Positions 47,187 to 56,588 of a stretch of DNA of 64,000 nucleotides are shown piece by piece. Under the pieces are notes generated by a model. That model made no database searches and was not told the origin of the DNA. It saw only the letters and a program-made list of their open reading frames with translations. Each line of letters opens with the position of its first letter. Within the stretch, counting starts at the first letter, position 1. The position numbers and the translations under genes were made by a program. This DNA is from Sphingomonas ginsenosidivorax (GTDB lineage Bacteria > Pseudomonadota > Alphaproteobacteria > Sphingomonadales > Sphingomonadaceae): contig NZ_VOQR01000001.1 of the NCBI RefSeq assembly GCF_007995065.1, positions 561,001 through 625,000 on the forward strand. Reading direction: 5' to 3'.

Positions 47187-48359
47187 TCAGGCGGCGGTGT
47201 CCGCCGGTCGATCGGTCGGGGTTGCCGGATAGGGCATGATGCTCGACCCGTCCGGCGCTGCGGTCAGGTTGACCTGCGTCGGGAAGGCGATCTCGATCCG
47301 CTCCTCGTTCAAACGCTGCAGGATCGCGAGTCCGACCGCCGTGCGGCCGGTATAGAAGCTCGCATAATCCGGACCGGTGCTGTCGAACTGGACCTCGAAG
47401 TCGAGGCTCGACGCGCCGAACCCGGTGAAGCCGGCGCGGATGAAGATCTTGTCGTTGGCCTCGACGATCTCCTTCAGCATGTCGGGGATCCGCGCGCAGA
47501 CGTCGGCGGGGGTGAAATAGGTCACGCCGATCACGAATTTCGCGCGGCGGTGGTTGCGCTGCGAGTTGTTGAGGATCTCCTTGTTGAGGAGGTTCTTGTT
47601 CGAGATGATCCGCTCCTCGCCGTCGATCCCGCGGATGCGCGTCGATTTCAGGCCGATCCCCTCGACGCTGCCCGAGGTGCTGTCGTAGCTGATATTGTCG
47701 CCGCGGCGGAACGGGCGGTCGAAGATGATCGCGAGCGCGGCGAACAGGTCGGCGAAGATCCCTTGCGCGGCGAGACCGATCGCGATGCCGCCGACACCGA
47801 GCCCTGCGACGAGGCCGGTCACGTTGACGCCGAGATTGTCGAGCACGACGACCAGCGCGACCGCGAACAGCACGAGCGTCACGAGCAGCCGGATCAGCCC
47901 CATCGCGGAGAGCAGGGCCTCACCCGAATAATGTTCGGATGCGGTGCGGTGTTCAATCGAGCCGAGGATGATCTCGCGCGCCCAGATTGCCGCCTGGAAC
48001 ACCGACGCGACCGTCCAGAGGAAGTTGACCGTGGTCGACACCTCCTGCGGCGCGCCAGCGTAGCCGACGACCAGCTTCACCGCGAGCATGACGATAAAGA
48101 AGTTGTTGGTCCGCACGATCGCGCGACCGACGACGCTGGCCCAGCCGAACCGCGTGCCCTCGCGATCGCAGAGCCGGCGCCCCAGCCGCCGCGCGGCGTG
48201 CAACGCGATGACGATCACCGCACCCGCCGCGAACGCGATCAGGATCTTCAGCCAGTTGGTGTGGATCCAGATCGTGCTCGATTCGAAGAAGCTCTCGAAC
48301 TGCGCCTGGAGGTCGATCGGTTCGATGAGCGGGGCCTTGGCGGCCGTCGTGTTGGTCAT
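47187..48359 (-). CDS. MscS-family mechanosensitive channel
   Basis: 390 residues. Several N-terminal membrane helices are followed by the MscS pore and beta domain: GVNVTGLVAGLGVGGIAIGLAAQ, FADLFAALAIIFDRPFRRGD and IISNKNLLNKEI. It opens on membrane tension to release solutes in osmotic downshock. The C-terminal domain is standard. Topoisomerase IB lies upstream on the same strand, 13 bp away, so the two may be co-transcribed. Confidence 0.85.
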   Translation of the reverse strand: MTNTTAAKAPLIEPIDLQAQFESFFESSTIWIHTNWLKILIAFAAGAVIVIALHAARRLGRRLCDREGTRFGWASVVGRAIVRTNNFFIVMLAVKLVVGYAGAPQEVSTTVNFLWTVASVFQAAIWAREIILGSIEHRTASEHYSGEALLSAMGLIRLLVTLVLFAVALVVVLDNLGVNVTGLVAGLGVGGIAIGLAAQGIFADLFAALAIIFDRPFRRGDNISYDSTSGSVEGIGLKSTRIRGIDGEERIISNKNLLNKEILNNSQRNHRRAKFVIGVTYFTPADVCARIPDMLKEIVEANDKIFIRAGFTGFGASSLDFEVQFDSTGPDYASFYTGRTAVGLAILQRLNEERIEIAFPTQVNLTAAPDGSSIMPYPATPTDRPADTAA

Positions 48360-48372
48360 GCGATCACTCTTG

Positions 48373-49410
48373 TCAGGCCGCCTTGGCGACGGGCGCGGCG
48401 ATCTTCGCCGCCAGCGTGGGGGCAGCGGGCGTGCCGGCTTCGAGGAATGCGATCAGCCCGCATTCCTCGCGCGTCATGTAGCGTTTGGCGCGCGGCAGCC
48501 GCAGCGCGGTGCGGAACGCGGTCTGGCCCTTCTTCACGAGCCCGATCAGCGAGGGGTGGACATAGCTCTTGCGCGCGATCGCAGGCGTGTTGCCGAGCTT
48601 GGCGACGACGGGTTCGAGCATCGTCTTGAGACTGAGGTCGCGTTCGGCGCTGGCGAGCGCCTCGAACGCGGCGACGCTGGCGGCCCAGGTGCGGAAATGC
48701 TTGGCGGTGAAGTCCTCGCCGGTCGCCGCCTTGATATAGCAGTTGACGTCGGACGAGGTGACCGGATGCGCCTCGCCGGCGTCGTCGACCCAGGCGAACA
48801 GATGCTGTTCGTCGAGGTCGGCCATCTTCTTGACGACGCTGGCGAGCGCCCGGTCGGCGACCTTCAGTGTGCGTTCCTTGCCCGACTTGCCCTTGAACCT
48901 GAGCTTCAGCGTGCTGCCGCTGACCGCGCCGTGGCGCTTGCGCAGCGTGGTCGCGCCGAACGACTCGTTCGCCTCGGCATAGGCTTCGTTGCCGACGCGG
49001 ATATGCGCAGTGTCGAGCAGCCGGATGACGGCGGCGACCGCGCGGTCGCGGCTCAGCTTGCGCCGCGCGAGGTCGGCTTCGACCTGCTTGCGCAGCTTGG
49101 GCAACGCGTGGCCGAAATCGGCGCAGCGTTCGTATTTGGCCGCGTCCTGCGCCTCGCGGAAACCGAGATGATAGCGATATTGCTTGCGGCCGCGCTCGTC
49201 CCAGCCGACCGCCTGGATATGGCCGTTGGGCTTCGGGCAGAACCAGGCGTCGACATAGGCGGGGGGCAGGGCGATCGCGTTCAACCGGTCGATCTCGTCG
49301 CGATCGGTGATCCGGTCGCCCTTCGCATCCCAATAGCCCCAGCCGCTGCGAACCTTCTTCCGGGTGATGCCGGGTTTCGAGTCGTCCGAATACACGATCT
49401 TCAGCGCCAA
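48373..49410 (-). CDS. Type IB DNA topoisomerase
   Basis: 345 residues from the TTG at 49410 (LALKIVYSDDSKPG), chosen because AAAGGAG lies nine bases upstream and family alignment begins here; the frame extends to 49707 over the pfpI start and is not used. It has the poxvirus-type small IB layout. The C-terminal catalytic region has KHFRTWAASV and the nucleophile Tyr in ARKSYVHP. It relaxes DNA through a 3'-phosphotyrosine link. Non-AUG start. Confidence 0.85.
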   Translation of the reverse strand: MALKIVYSDDSKPGITRKKVRSGWGYWDAKGDRITDRDEIDRLNAIALPPAYVDAWFCPKPNGHIQAVGWDERGRKQYRYHLGFREAQDAAKYERCADFGHALPKLRKQVEADLARRKLSRDRAVAAVIRLLDTAHIRVGNEAYAEANESFGATTLRKRHGAVSGSTLKLRFKGKSGKERTLKVADRALASVVKKMADLDEQHLFAWVDDAGEAHPVTSSDVNCYIKAATGEDFTAKHFRTWAASVAAFEALASAERDLSLKTMLEPVVAKLGNTPAIARKSYVHPSLIGLVKKGQTAFRTALRLPRAKRYMTREECGLIAFLEAGTPAAPTLAAKIAAPVAKAA

Positions 49411-49516
49411 ATGCGTCGCTCCTTTGGTCTCTGGAAATGTTCGGCGGAGCGCATCGTTCCGGAACGGCGGGGTCGGCCAGGTGTTCTCGGGGCACGCAAC
49501 CACTGGAGACACCGAC

Positions 49517-50080
49517 ATGGCCGATCTATCGCAGGCACGCGTCCTGATCCTCGCCGCCGACGGCTTCGAGACCGTCGAGCTGTTCGAACCCAAGAAGGCG
49601 CTCGAGGCGGCGGGTGCCAAGGTGACGCTGGCCTCGATCGGCAAGGATCCGATCCAGGGGATGAAGGGCGACATCAACAAGGCCGAGACGATCACGCCGG
49701 ACATCACGCTCGAAGAGGTCGATACCGACGATTACGACGCGCTGGTGCTGCCGGGCGGCGTCGCCAACCCCGACAAGATGCGGCTCGAGGACCGCGCGCT
49801 CGATATCGTCACCGAGTTCATGGAGGACGGCAAGATCGTCGCCGCCATCTGCCATGCGCCGTGGTTGCTGGCGGAGGCCGACGTCATCGACGGGCGGCAG
49901 CTGACCAGCTTCCCGTCGATCCGGACCGACCTGGAGAATGCCGGAGCGGATGTGGTCGACGAGGAGGTCGTGGTCGACGGCAATTTGATCACCAGCCGCA
50001 AGCCGGATGACATTCCTGCGTTCAACGCGGCGATCATTGCCGCGCTGGAGGAGGAGCTGGCGGACGAGCCGGTGGATTGA
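49517..50080 (+). CDS. PfpI/DJ-1-family protein
   Basis: 187 residues from the ATG at 49517 (MADLSQARVLILAADGFETVEL), with GGAG ten bases upstream. The nucleophile Cys is in AAICHAPWLL, and the Glu is in FETVELFEPKK. Members act as glyoxalases, deglycases or proteases. Divergent from the topoisomerase gene with 106 bp between starts. A large palindrome follows the stop. Confidence 0.85.
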   Translation: MADLSQARVLILAADGFETVELFEPKKALEAAGAKVTLASIGKDPIQGMKGDINKAETITPDITLEEVDTDDYDALVLPGGVANPDKMRLEDRALDIVTEFMEDGKIVAAICHAPWLLAEADVIDGRQLTSFPSIRTDLENAGADVVDEEVVVDGNLITSRKPDDIPAFNAAIIAALEEELADEPVD

Positions 50081-50089
50081 TCGTAAGCT

Positions 50090-50193
50090 GTTCCCCGGCG
50101 TAGGCCGGGGCCCAGTTGGGAAACGCGGGGGATAAGCGGCTGCCTGCCTTCACATAGGCCCGCCCAACCGGGCCCCGGCCTTCGCCGGGGAAC
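50090..50193. repeat. Palindromic repeat that also encodes the acyltransferase C-terminus
   Basis: Arms at 50090-50120 and 50163-50193 (31 bp each) pair at 29 of 31 positions. The right arm is read through on the minus strand by the acyltransferase gene and gives its last residues (GRSPAKAGARLGGPM) before the stop at 50150. The repeat core is CCCCGGC...GCCGGGG, a third family. Confidence 0.75.
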
Positions 50194-51328
50194 GGCCAGT
50201 GGCCCGCCCGTTGATCCAGCGTTGCGCGGGGCGCTCGACCAGATGGTAAAGCGCTACCGAGCTTGCCATGACAAGCGCCAGGTACAGAGCGATCAGGAGC
50301 GGCGGGACCGCGTTAGCATCGTTTACGAACGCAAGCTTGAACATCGTCCAGAGCACAAAGTGGCTGAGATAGGTCGCGTAGCTGATCTCGCCTAGATAAT
50401 GCAGCGCGCGACCCTCAAGCGGATTGCCATGTCTGCCCACACCCGTTCGCCCTGAGCGTAGTCGAAGGGCACCCGTCCCAATGGGCGACGTGCTGATCGT
50501 GCGCTGTGCTTCGACTTCGCTCAGCACGAACGGAGCGGGGGAGGCCGCTGTGAGCGCCAAGACAAGGAGAAGGCAGGCGAATGCCGCGGGGATGACGAGC
50601 GTTTCCGGGGTGCCGCCCGCCCAGGTCAGTAACAGCGCGACGCCCGCTGCCGCAACGGGCAGCGTCGACCGGCGGCCGCGCCAGCGCAGCCACAGCGCGC
50701 AGACGATCGTGCCTGTCGTGAACTCGGTCAGACAGCGCAGCAGGCCCCAGCGGGGGATGTCGGTGCCGAGCGTCGGCGCGGCCATCGCCAGGTGCAGCAG
50801 CAGCAGGATCGCGGCCGCGATCGTGAGCAGCGCGAGCGTCGGCAGGCGGCGCCAGTCGACGCTGCGGACGAGGAGCGGGAAGAGGAGGTACGCGCCCAGC
50901 TCCGTGCTGATCGACCAGCTCGGGTCGTTCCATGCCAGTCGGTCGGTAAAGCCCCAGTTCTGGACGAGCACGACGTGCAACGGCAGCTCGGCGAAGGGAT
51001 AGTCCGACGGGACCGCGCGACCCGTTGCCTTGATCAGCAGCGCGACCGCGACGGCGGCCGCCAACATGACAATGTGAAGCGGCCAGATGCGGGCGATGCG
51101 TTTCCGCAGGAACACCGTCGTGCTGCCGCGCCCGCCCAGGCGCTCGTGCCAGGTCAGCCAGATCACGAACCCCGACAGCAGGAAGAAGAAATCGACCGCG
51201 AGATAGCCCTTGGCGAAGATCGCGCGGGCCCAGTCGGACAGGCCGGCGATCGACAGGCGGATGTGGTAGAGGACGACGAACCATGCCGCGAGCCCGCGGA
51301 TGCTGGTCAGCGGACGCAGTTCGGTCAT
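50150..51328 (-). CDS. Membrane acyltransferase (Acyltransferase_3), with repeat-encoded segments
   Basis: 392 residues from the ATG at 51328 (MTELRPLTSIRGLAAW), overlapping the stop of the upstream O-ligase gene by 4 nt. About ten membrane helices. The family opening LTSIRGLAAWFVVLYH contains the catalytic His. It probably adds acetyl groups to exopolysaccharide. Residues of about 266-296 (FVLSEVEAQR to LRLRSGRTG) come from a palindromic repeat in a loop between helices, and the last 15 come from another repeat. Confidence 0.85.
   Translation of the reverse strand: MTELRPLTSIRGLAAWFVVLYHIRLSIAGLSDWARAIFAKGYLAVDFFFLLSGFVIWLTWHERLGGRGSTTVFLRKRIARIWPLHIVMLAAAVAVALLIKATGRAVPSDYPFAELPLHVVLVQNWGFTDRLAWNDPSWSISTELGAYLLFPLLVRSVDWRRLPTLALLTIAAAILLLLHLAMAAPTLGTDIPRWGLLRCLTEFTTGTIVCALWLRWRGRRSTLPVAAAGVALLLTWAGGTPETLVIPAAFACLLLVLALTAASPAPFVLSEVEAQRTISTSPIGTGALRLRSGRTGVGRHGNPLEGRALHYLGEISYATYLSHFVLWTMFKLAFVNDANAVPPLLIALYLALVMASSVALYHLVERPAQRWINGRATGRSPAKAGARLGGPM
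50443..50533. repeat. Palindromic repeat inserted in frame in the acyltransferase gene
   Basis: Arms at 50443-50472 and 50506-50533 begin CCGTTCG and end CGAACGG and pair with a few mismatches. Read on the minus strand they give FVLSEVEAQR and LRLRSGRTG, a pair of peptide signatures that I associate with repeat translation in sphingomonads. No stop codon in frame. Different family from the rnr/putA repeat. Confidence 0.75.
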
Positions 51329-52671
51329 GCGGGGAGCGCAGCGCGGCGGCCCATCGGGCGGAAGCTCTCTTCGCTGCGCTCGCGCGCGAGATAGGTGTCG
51401 AGCCCGATCTGCGCGCCGATCAGCATGTAGATGAACGGCTGGAACGCGATCGCGATGAACGCAGCGCCCAGCAGGTAGATGATATGTGCGCTCTGCAGCG
51501 CGGCGGCGAGCGGCGCTGCCCAGGGATAGGGGCCGGCGGGGTCGCGGTAGCGGCGGCGCAGGATCTCCATCCGGACGATGCCGATGATGTTGATCATCAG
51601 CCATAGCGCGAGCCCGAAATAGCCCTGTTCGCCGAGCATTTCGAAATAGGCGCTGTGATAGGCGCGCGCCTTGTCGACTTCGACGGTTGGGCCGGCGGGG
51701 GGCGCCCCGCCGTCCGCGGTCTTCAGGTCGTAGCGGATATGGTTGCCGCGATACGCCTCGAACCCGCCGCCGAACGGATGCGACTTGGCATAGTCGATCG
51801 TCCACTTCCACACGGCCAGCCGGGTCGAGGCGGACTGGTCGGCCTGGTAGGTCTGGATCGTGTTCATCCGGTTGGTGAAGGTCGATGGCAGGAAGGGAAT
51901 CGCGGCGAGGCCGAGCGCGGCGATCCCGCCGAGATACAGCCCCTTGCGCTTCACCGAGCGCAGAGAGAGCAGGGCAAGCAGCCCGATGCAGAGCAGCCCG
52001 GTGCGCGTCGAGGTGCCGACCGGGATCAGCAGGCAGGCGAACACGAGCGCAAGACAGAAGCCCTTCACGCGCCAGTCGGGCCTGAAGATCGTGCCATAGG
52101 TCATGAACCAGATGATCAGCGGCACGATCGCGACCGCGACCGCGCTGATCGTGCTGCCTTCGTAGAGCCCCGAGTTATTGTCGACCATCAGGTTGAGCTG
52201 GCCATAGCCACCGCCGCCCGTCGCCAGCGTCTTGATCCCGCCGACGATGATGATCGACGCGGCGGACAGGATCATGAACAGCAGCAGCGATTCGATCCTG
52301 AGGCGCGTGCGCAGCGTGAGCGGCAGGAACGCGGCGAAGGCGAGCGCCTTCCAGACCCAGTCCCATTTCTCCTTCGCCTCGACCGGGAAGTCCGCAGCGA
52401 TCGTCGTCGCCCAGCAATAGAGCAGCAGCAGCCCGATCAGGACCTGGCGCGGCGCGACGCGGGTGTCGCGCTTGTCGTCGGCGAGCACCCATCCGCCGAC
52501 CGCGAGCGCGACCGCGATCAGCGAGATCGGCACGGCGTTGAGCAGGTAATAGGTCAGCCGCTGCGGCGAGACGATGTCGATATAGACATAGACCAGGACG
52601 AGCAGGAACGGCCGGCGGAACCCCATGCCGAACAGCCCGAGCAGGAACGCGATGAAGGCGAGATCACGCAC
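51325..52671 (-). CDS. O-antigen-ligase-like membrane protein, exosortase-A-associated type
   Basis: 448 residues, GTG start at 52671. A dozen hydrophobic helices and a large periplasmic loop (about 285-365, with STRLAVWKWTIDYAKSHPFGGGFEAYRG) fit the Wzy/O-ligase family; length and opening match the exosortase-A-associated O-glycosylation ligase group. It probably acts in exopolysaccharide assembly. ATGA overlap with the acyltransferase and an 8-nt overlap with the micro-gene before it, so the three are co-transcribed. Confidence 0.8.
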   Translation of the reverse strand: MRDLAFIAFLLGLFGMGFRRPFLLVLVYVYIDIVSPQRLTYYLLNAVPISLIAVALAVGGWVLADDKRDTRVAPRQVLIGLLLLYCWATTIAADFPVEAKEKWDWVWKALAFAAFLPLTLRTRLRIESLLLFMILSAASIIIVGGIKTLATGGGGYGQLNLMVDNNSGLYEGSTISAVAVAIVPLIIWFMTYGTIFRPDWRVKGFCLALVFACLLIPVGTSTRTGLLCIGLLALLSLRSVKRKGLYLGGIAALGLAAIPFLPSTFTNRMNTIQTYQADQSASTRLAVWKWTIDYAKSHPFGGGFEAYRGNHIRYDLKTADGGAPPAGPTVEVDKARAYHSAYFEMLGEQGYFGLALWLMINIIGIVRMEILRRRYRDPAGPYPWAAPLAAALQSAHIIYLLGAAFIAIAFQPFIYMLIGAQIGLDTYLARERSEESFRPMGRRAALPA

Positions 52672-52801
52672 CGAAGCGACCCTTCTTCTTCGGCGGTGCC
52701 TTGGGATCGGGTTCGGAGTCGAGATCGGGCCGCTTGAGCAGCAGGAACGCGGCGAGCATCATCAGGCCGTGGGTCAGGCCGAGCGCGAGATTGTCGATCA
52801 T
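52664..52801 (-). CDS. 45-residue membrane microprotein before the O-ligase gene
   Basis: ATG at 52801, stop at 52664. One membrane helix (LALGLTHGLMMLAAFLLL) followed by a charged Pro/Lys-rich tail (APPKKKGRFGA). It overlaps the ligase start by 8 nt, so translational coupling is expected. It may help the ligase in the membrane. Divergent from the glycosyltransferase gene, with 85 bp between starts. Confidence 0.55.
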   Translation of the reverse strand: MIDNLALGLTHGLMMLAAFLLLKRPDLDSEPDPKAPPKKKGRFGA

Positions 52802-52886
52802 GATACGGCCCTGCACAGATACGACGCTTCGTGTAGCCGCGCGCCGGTTGACGCGCCGTTAAACCAGTTCGTGGCAGGGCACACCC

Positions 52887-54122
52887 ATGCGTATTCTCCA
52901 TATCCTCGACCACGGCCTGCCGTTGCAGAGCGGCTACACCTTCCGCACGCGGGCGATCCTGAAGGCGCAGGAGGCGCGGGGCTGGGCAGTGGCGGCGGTG
53001 ACGGGGCCGCGGCATGGCGCGGCGGCCGCGTCGGTCGAATCGGTCGACGGGCTAACCTTCCACCGCACGCAGGCCACCGCGAAGCCGGGGCCGATCGGCG
53101 AACTGGCCGGAATCCACGCGTTCGCGAAGCGGATCGAGACTGCGGTGGACGCGTTCCGCCCCGACATCCTGCACGCGCATTCGCCGGTGATCGATGCGCT
53201 GGCGGCGCTGATCGTCGCGCGGCGGCGGAAACTGCCGCTGGTGTACGAGATCCGCGCGTTCTGGGAGGATGCCGCGGTCGGCAACGGGACCGGGACCGAA
53301 GGATCGCTGCGCTACCGGACGACGCGCGCGCTCGAGACCTGGGCGGTGAAGCGCGCAGCGGGTGTCGCGGTGATCTGCGACGGGCTCAGGCGCGACCTCG
53401 TCGCGCGCGGGATCGACGGGGACAAGATCATCGTGTCGCCCAACGGCGTCGATCTCGAACTGTTCGGCACCGTACCGCCGCGCGACGATGCGCTGGCGGC
53501 GGCGCTGGACCTCGACGGCAAGGACGTGGTCGGGTTCATCGGCAGCTTCTACGACTACGAGGGGCTCGACGACCTGATCGCGGCAATGCCGGCGCTGGTC
53601 GCGGCACGGCCGAACGCGCGGCTGCTGATGGTCGGCGGCGGGCCGATGGAGGCCGCACTTCGTGCGCAGGCGTCGGCGTCGCCGGTGGCGGCGGCGATCC
53701 ATTTCGTCGGGCGCGTGCCGCATACCGAGGTCGAGCGCTATTACGGGCTGGTCGACATCCTCGCCTATCCGCGCAAGCGGATGCGGTTGACCGATCTCGT
53801 GACGCCGCTCAAACCGTTGGAGGCGATGGCGCAGGGGCGACTCGTCGCGGCGTCCGACGTCGGCGGGCACCGCGAGCTGATCCGTGACGGAGAGACGGGC
53901 ACATTGTTCGCGCCCGACGATCCCGGCGCGATCGCCACGGCGCTGGCGGGGATGTTCGCAGACCGCTCGGGCTGGGATGCACGGCGGACGGGGGCGCGCG
54001 CGTTCGTCGAACAGGAGCGTAACTGGTCGTCAAACATTCTGCGTTACGAACCGATTTACCAGCGGCTGGTCCAGGCCGCTTCATTGGATGTCTCATGTCA
54101 GCGTTCACCAGCAAAAGTCTGA
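52887..54122 (+). CDS. Glycosyltransferase family 4, exosortase-A-associated type
   Basis: 411 residues. The opening MRILHILDHGLPLQSGYTFRT is characteristic of the exosortase-A-associated glycosyltransferase group. The GT4 sugar-nucleotide motif is LKPLEAMAQGRLVAASDVGGHREL near residue 310. It transfers a sugar during exopolysaccharide synthesis. The 3' end overlaps the next gene by 28 nt. Confidence 0.85.
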   Translation: MRILHILDHGLPLQSGYTFRTRAILKAQEARGWAVAAVTGPRHGAAAASVESVDGLTFHRTQATAKPGPIGELAGIHAFAKRIETAVDAFRPDILHAHSPVIDALAALIVARRRKLPLVYEIRAFWEDAAVGNGTGTEGSLRYRTTRALETWAVKRAAGVAVICDGLRRDLVARGIDGDKIIVSPNGVDLELFGTVPPRDDALAAALDLDGKDVVGFIGSFYDYEGLDDLIAAMPALVAARPNARLLMVGGGPMEAALRAQASASPVAAAIHFVGRVPHTEVERYYGLVDILAYPRKRMRLTDLVTPLKPLEAMAQGRLVAASDVGGHRELIRDGETGTLFAPDDPGAIATALAGMFADRSGWDARRTGARAFVEQERNWSSNILRYEPIYQRLVQAASLDVSCQRSPAKV

Positions 54123-54847
54123 TGCGATCCCTCCCGGTCTATGGTGGCCTCGGCGTCGGCGTGATCGCGGCGATCGCGTTCGTCGCGATGCCCGCGGACA
54201 CGCTCGAATCGCTCGTGTGGAACAGCGGCGTGGCCGCGGTGCTCCCGGTCGCAGCACCGCCGCTGGGCGTCACTGCCCGCGCGCTGCTCGCGCTGGGCAG
54301 CGGGGTGCTGTTCGCGGCAGTGACCTGGGCGGCTTTGTACCTGCTGTTCGGGCCGGGCGGGTTCCTGGTGAAGCCGGTGCGGTCCGAAGGCGTGCCGGTG
54401 ATCCGGCGCGCCGACGCGCATCCCGACGCGCCCCCGCGGCGGCCGATGTCGTCCGCCGACCTCGGCATGCCGCTGATGGAGGTGGTGATGCCGGCCGGGC
54501 CCGAGCGGCCGATCCCCGCCGATCTCGATCTGCCACTGGCGGCGTTCGATCCCGCGGCGCTGCTGCAGGTGCCGATGGAGCCGGCACGCCCGGTCGCGCC
54601 GCTGGTCACGCCGCTCGTCGGGCCGATGCCGGCACCGATCGTCCAGCCCGAACCGGTGCCCGAACCGACGCCGGCGTTGCGGCGCGACCCGCAACCCGCC
54701 GCCGAGCCCGAGCGCATCGAAGCGGTCGAACCGACGCCGGCGACCCGCCCGGTCCGCCCCGCGCCGACGGGCCAGCCCTCGATCGAGTCGCTGCTGCGAC
54801 GGCTCGAGCAGGGCGCCGGCCGGCGCTCGCCCGCCGCCGCACGCTGA
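54095..54847 (+). CDS. Hypothetical membrane protein with Pro-rich tail
   Basis: 250 residues. Two N-terminal helices (GGLGVGVIAAIAFVAM and LLALGSGVLFAAVTWAALYLLF) are followed by about 150 residues of Pro/Ala/Arg-rich, probably disordered sequence (for example PVAPLVTPLVGPMPAP). Start overlaps the glycosyltransferase by 28 nt. Function unknown; the location suggests a link to envelope polysaccharide. Confidence 0.6.
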   Translation: MSAFTSKSLMRSLPVYGGLGVGVIAAIAFVAMPADTLESLVWNSGVAAVLPVAAPPLGVTARALLALGSGVLFAAVTWAALYLLFGPGGFLVKPVRSEGVPVIRRADAHPDAPPRRPMSSADLGMPLMEVVMPAGPERPIPADLDLPLAAFDPAALLQVPMEPARPVAPLVTPLVGPMPAPIVQPEPVPEPTPALRRDPQPAAEPERIEAVEPTPATRPVRPAPTGQPSIESLLRRLEQGAGRRSPAAAR

Positions 54848-54924
54848 CGTACCCGGTCCAAGCGAAAGCACTTTTTCTACAGGGCGCAGTCTGATACCCC
54901 GAGTTCGAAAACACGGGAGGGTTG

Positions 54925-56487
54925 ATGACTGAGGTCGATTTGCCAAGGGCCGACGCAAGGGCGTCGCGCTATGCCTGGTACGTGTTGTCGGTCCTGTTCC
55001 TGGTCTATGTCCTGAACTTCATCGACCGGCAGATCATCTCGATCCTGGCCGAGGACATCAAGCGCGACCTGGGGCTGAAGGACCAGGATCTGGGGTTCCT
55101 GTACGGCACCGCGTTCGGCGTGTTCTACGCGCTGTTCGGGATCCCGCTCGGGCGGCTCGCCGACAACTGGCACCGCGTGCGGCTGATGGCGATCGGGCTG
55201 TCCCTGTGGTCGGTGATGACCGCGCTGTCGGGGCTGTCGCGGACCGGCGGCCATCTCGCCGCCGCGCGGATCGGCGTCGGCATCGGCGAGGCCACCGCGA
55301 GCCCGTCGGCCTATTCGATCATCTCCGACTATTTCCCGAAACGGCTGCGCGCGACCGCGCTGTCGATCTACTCGGCTGGGCTGTTCGTCGGCGGCGGCTG
55401 TTCGCTCTTCATCGGCGGGCTGATCGTCCAGCGCTGGAACGCGGCATGGCCGGATGGCGGGCCGCTGGGGCTGGTCGGCTGGCAGGCGGCGTTCATGGCG
55501 GTCGGGCTGCCGGGACTGGTGCTCGCGCTGTGGATCACCACGCTCCGCGAGCCGATCCGCGGGCTGGTCGAGGGGCTGCCCGAACCCGAGCGGCACCCCG
55601 CGCCATTCCGAGCCTTTGCCGGCGAGCTGCTGACGATCGTCCCGCCGCTGACGCTGATCGGCGCGGCGATGGGCGGCGTGAAGGCGCTGCTGATCAACGT
55701 CGCAGGGCTTGCTGCCGTCGTCGCGGGCGTGCTGGCGCTGGTGTCGATCGGCGAGCCCTGGCCGCAATGGGCCGCGGTCGGAACCGGGATCTACGCGGTA
55801 TTCTCCTGGGCGTGTGCGCTCAGGCGCCGCGACGCGCCGACCTATGCGCTGATCGTCGGCACGCCGGCGTTCCTGTGCACGGTCGTCGCCTATGGGTTCA
55901 ACGCGTTCACCGCCTATGCCGCGAGCTTCTGGGCGGCACCCTATGCGATGCGCGAACTGGGCGGCACGCCGTCGTCGACCGGCCTGCTGGTCGGCGGGCT
56001 CGGCGCGATGGCGGGGTTCCTGGGGCTGACGATCGGCGGCGTGGTGTCGGACCGGTTGCGGCGGGGCAATCCGGCGGGGCGGCTCTGGGTCGTGATCTTC
56101 GGCGCGGTGGTGCCGGTGCCGTTCCTGATCCTGGCGTTCACTGCCGTCACGCCGGTGCCGTTCTATATCGGCATCTTCTTTGCGCAGATCACCGCGAGCT
56201 GTGCGCTGGGCGCGGCGGCGGCGACGACGCAGGACATGGTGCTGCCACGGATGCGCGGCACGGCGACCGCGACGTTCTTCATCGGCACGACGCTGATCGG
56301 GCTGGCGCTGGGGCCGTATCTGGCGGGACGGGTGTCGACGCTGAGCGGCAGCCTGTCGACGGGGATGCTGGCGCTGCTGGTGGTGTCGCCGGTGACGCTG
56401 GCCGCGGCGATCGCGGCGTACCGGCTGGCACCGACTGCGGAGGCGACGCGCGAGGCGCGGGCGAGAGCGGCGGGGGAGGCGATCTAG
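54925..56487 (+). CDS. MFS transporter, spinster-like
   Basis: 520 residues from the ATG at 54925, with GGGAGG four bases upstream. Twelve membrane helices. FLVYVLNFIDRQIISILAEDIKRDLGL and GIPLGRLADNWHR are the family's helix 1 and loop 2-3 motifs. The substrate is unknown. A palindromic repeat follows its stop. Confidence 0.85.
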   Translation: MTEVDLPRADARASRYAWYVLSVLFLVYVLNFIDRQIISILAEDIKRDLGLKDQDLGFLYGTAFGVFYALFGIPLGRLADNWHRVRLMAIGLSLWSVMTALSGLSRTGGHLAAARIGVGIGEATASPSAYSIISDYFPKRLRATALSIYSAGLFVGGGCSLFIGGLIVQRWNAAWPDGGPLGLVGWQAAFMAVGLPGLVLALWITTLREPIRGLVEGLPEPERHPAPFRAFAGELLTIVPPLTLIGAAMGGVKALLINVAGLAAVVAGVLALVSIGEPWPQWAAVGTGIYAVFSWACALRRRDAPTYALIVGTPAFLCTVVAYGFNAFTAYAASFWAAPYAMRELGGTPSSTGLLVGGLGAMAGFLGLTIGGVVSDRLRRGNPAGRLWVVIFGAVVPVPFLILAFTAVTPVPFYIGIFFAQITASCALGAAAATTQDMVLPRMRGTATATFFIGTTLIGLALGPYLAGRVSTLSGSLSTGMLALLVVSPVTLAAAIAAYRLAPTAEATREARARAAGEAI

Positions 56488-56494
56488 ACCCTAC

Positions 56495-56582
56495 CGTAAT
56501 CCTGAAGTCGTTTCAGCATCCACGCCTCCCCCAGCGATAACGCTCGCGGAGGCGTGGACCCTGAAACGAGTTCAGGGTGACG
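56495..56582. repeat. Intergenic palindrome between the MFS gene and sodC
   Basis: Arms at 56495-56529 and 56548-56582 (35 bp) pair imperfectly with an 18-bp loop. The core (CCTGAA...GTTTCAG) matches that of the repeat at 47049-47171. Between convergent genes; may work as a terminator. Confidence 0.7.
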
Positions 56583-56588
56583 AGGGCG

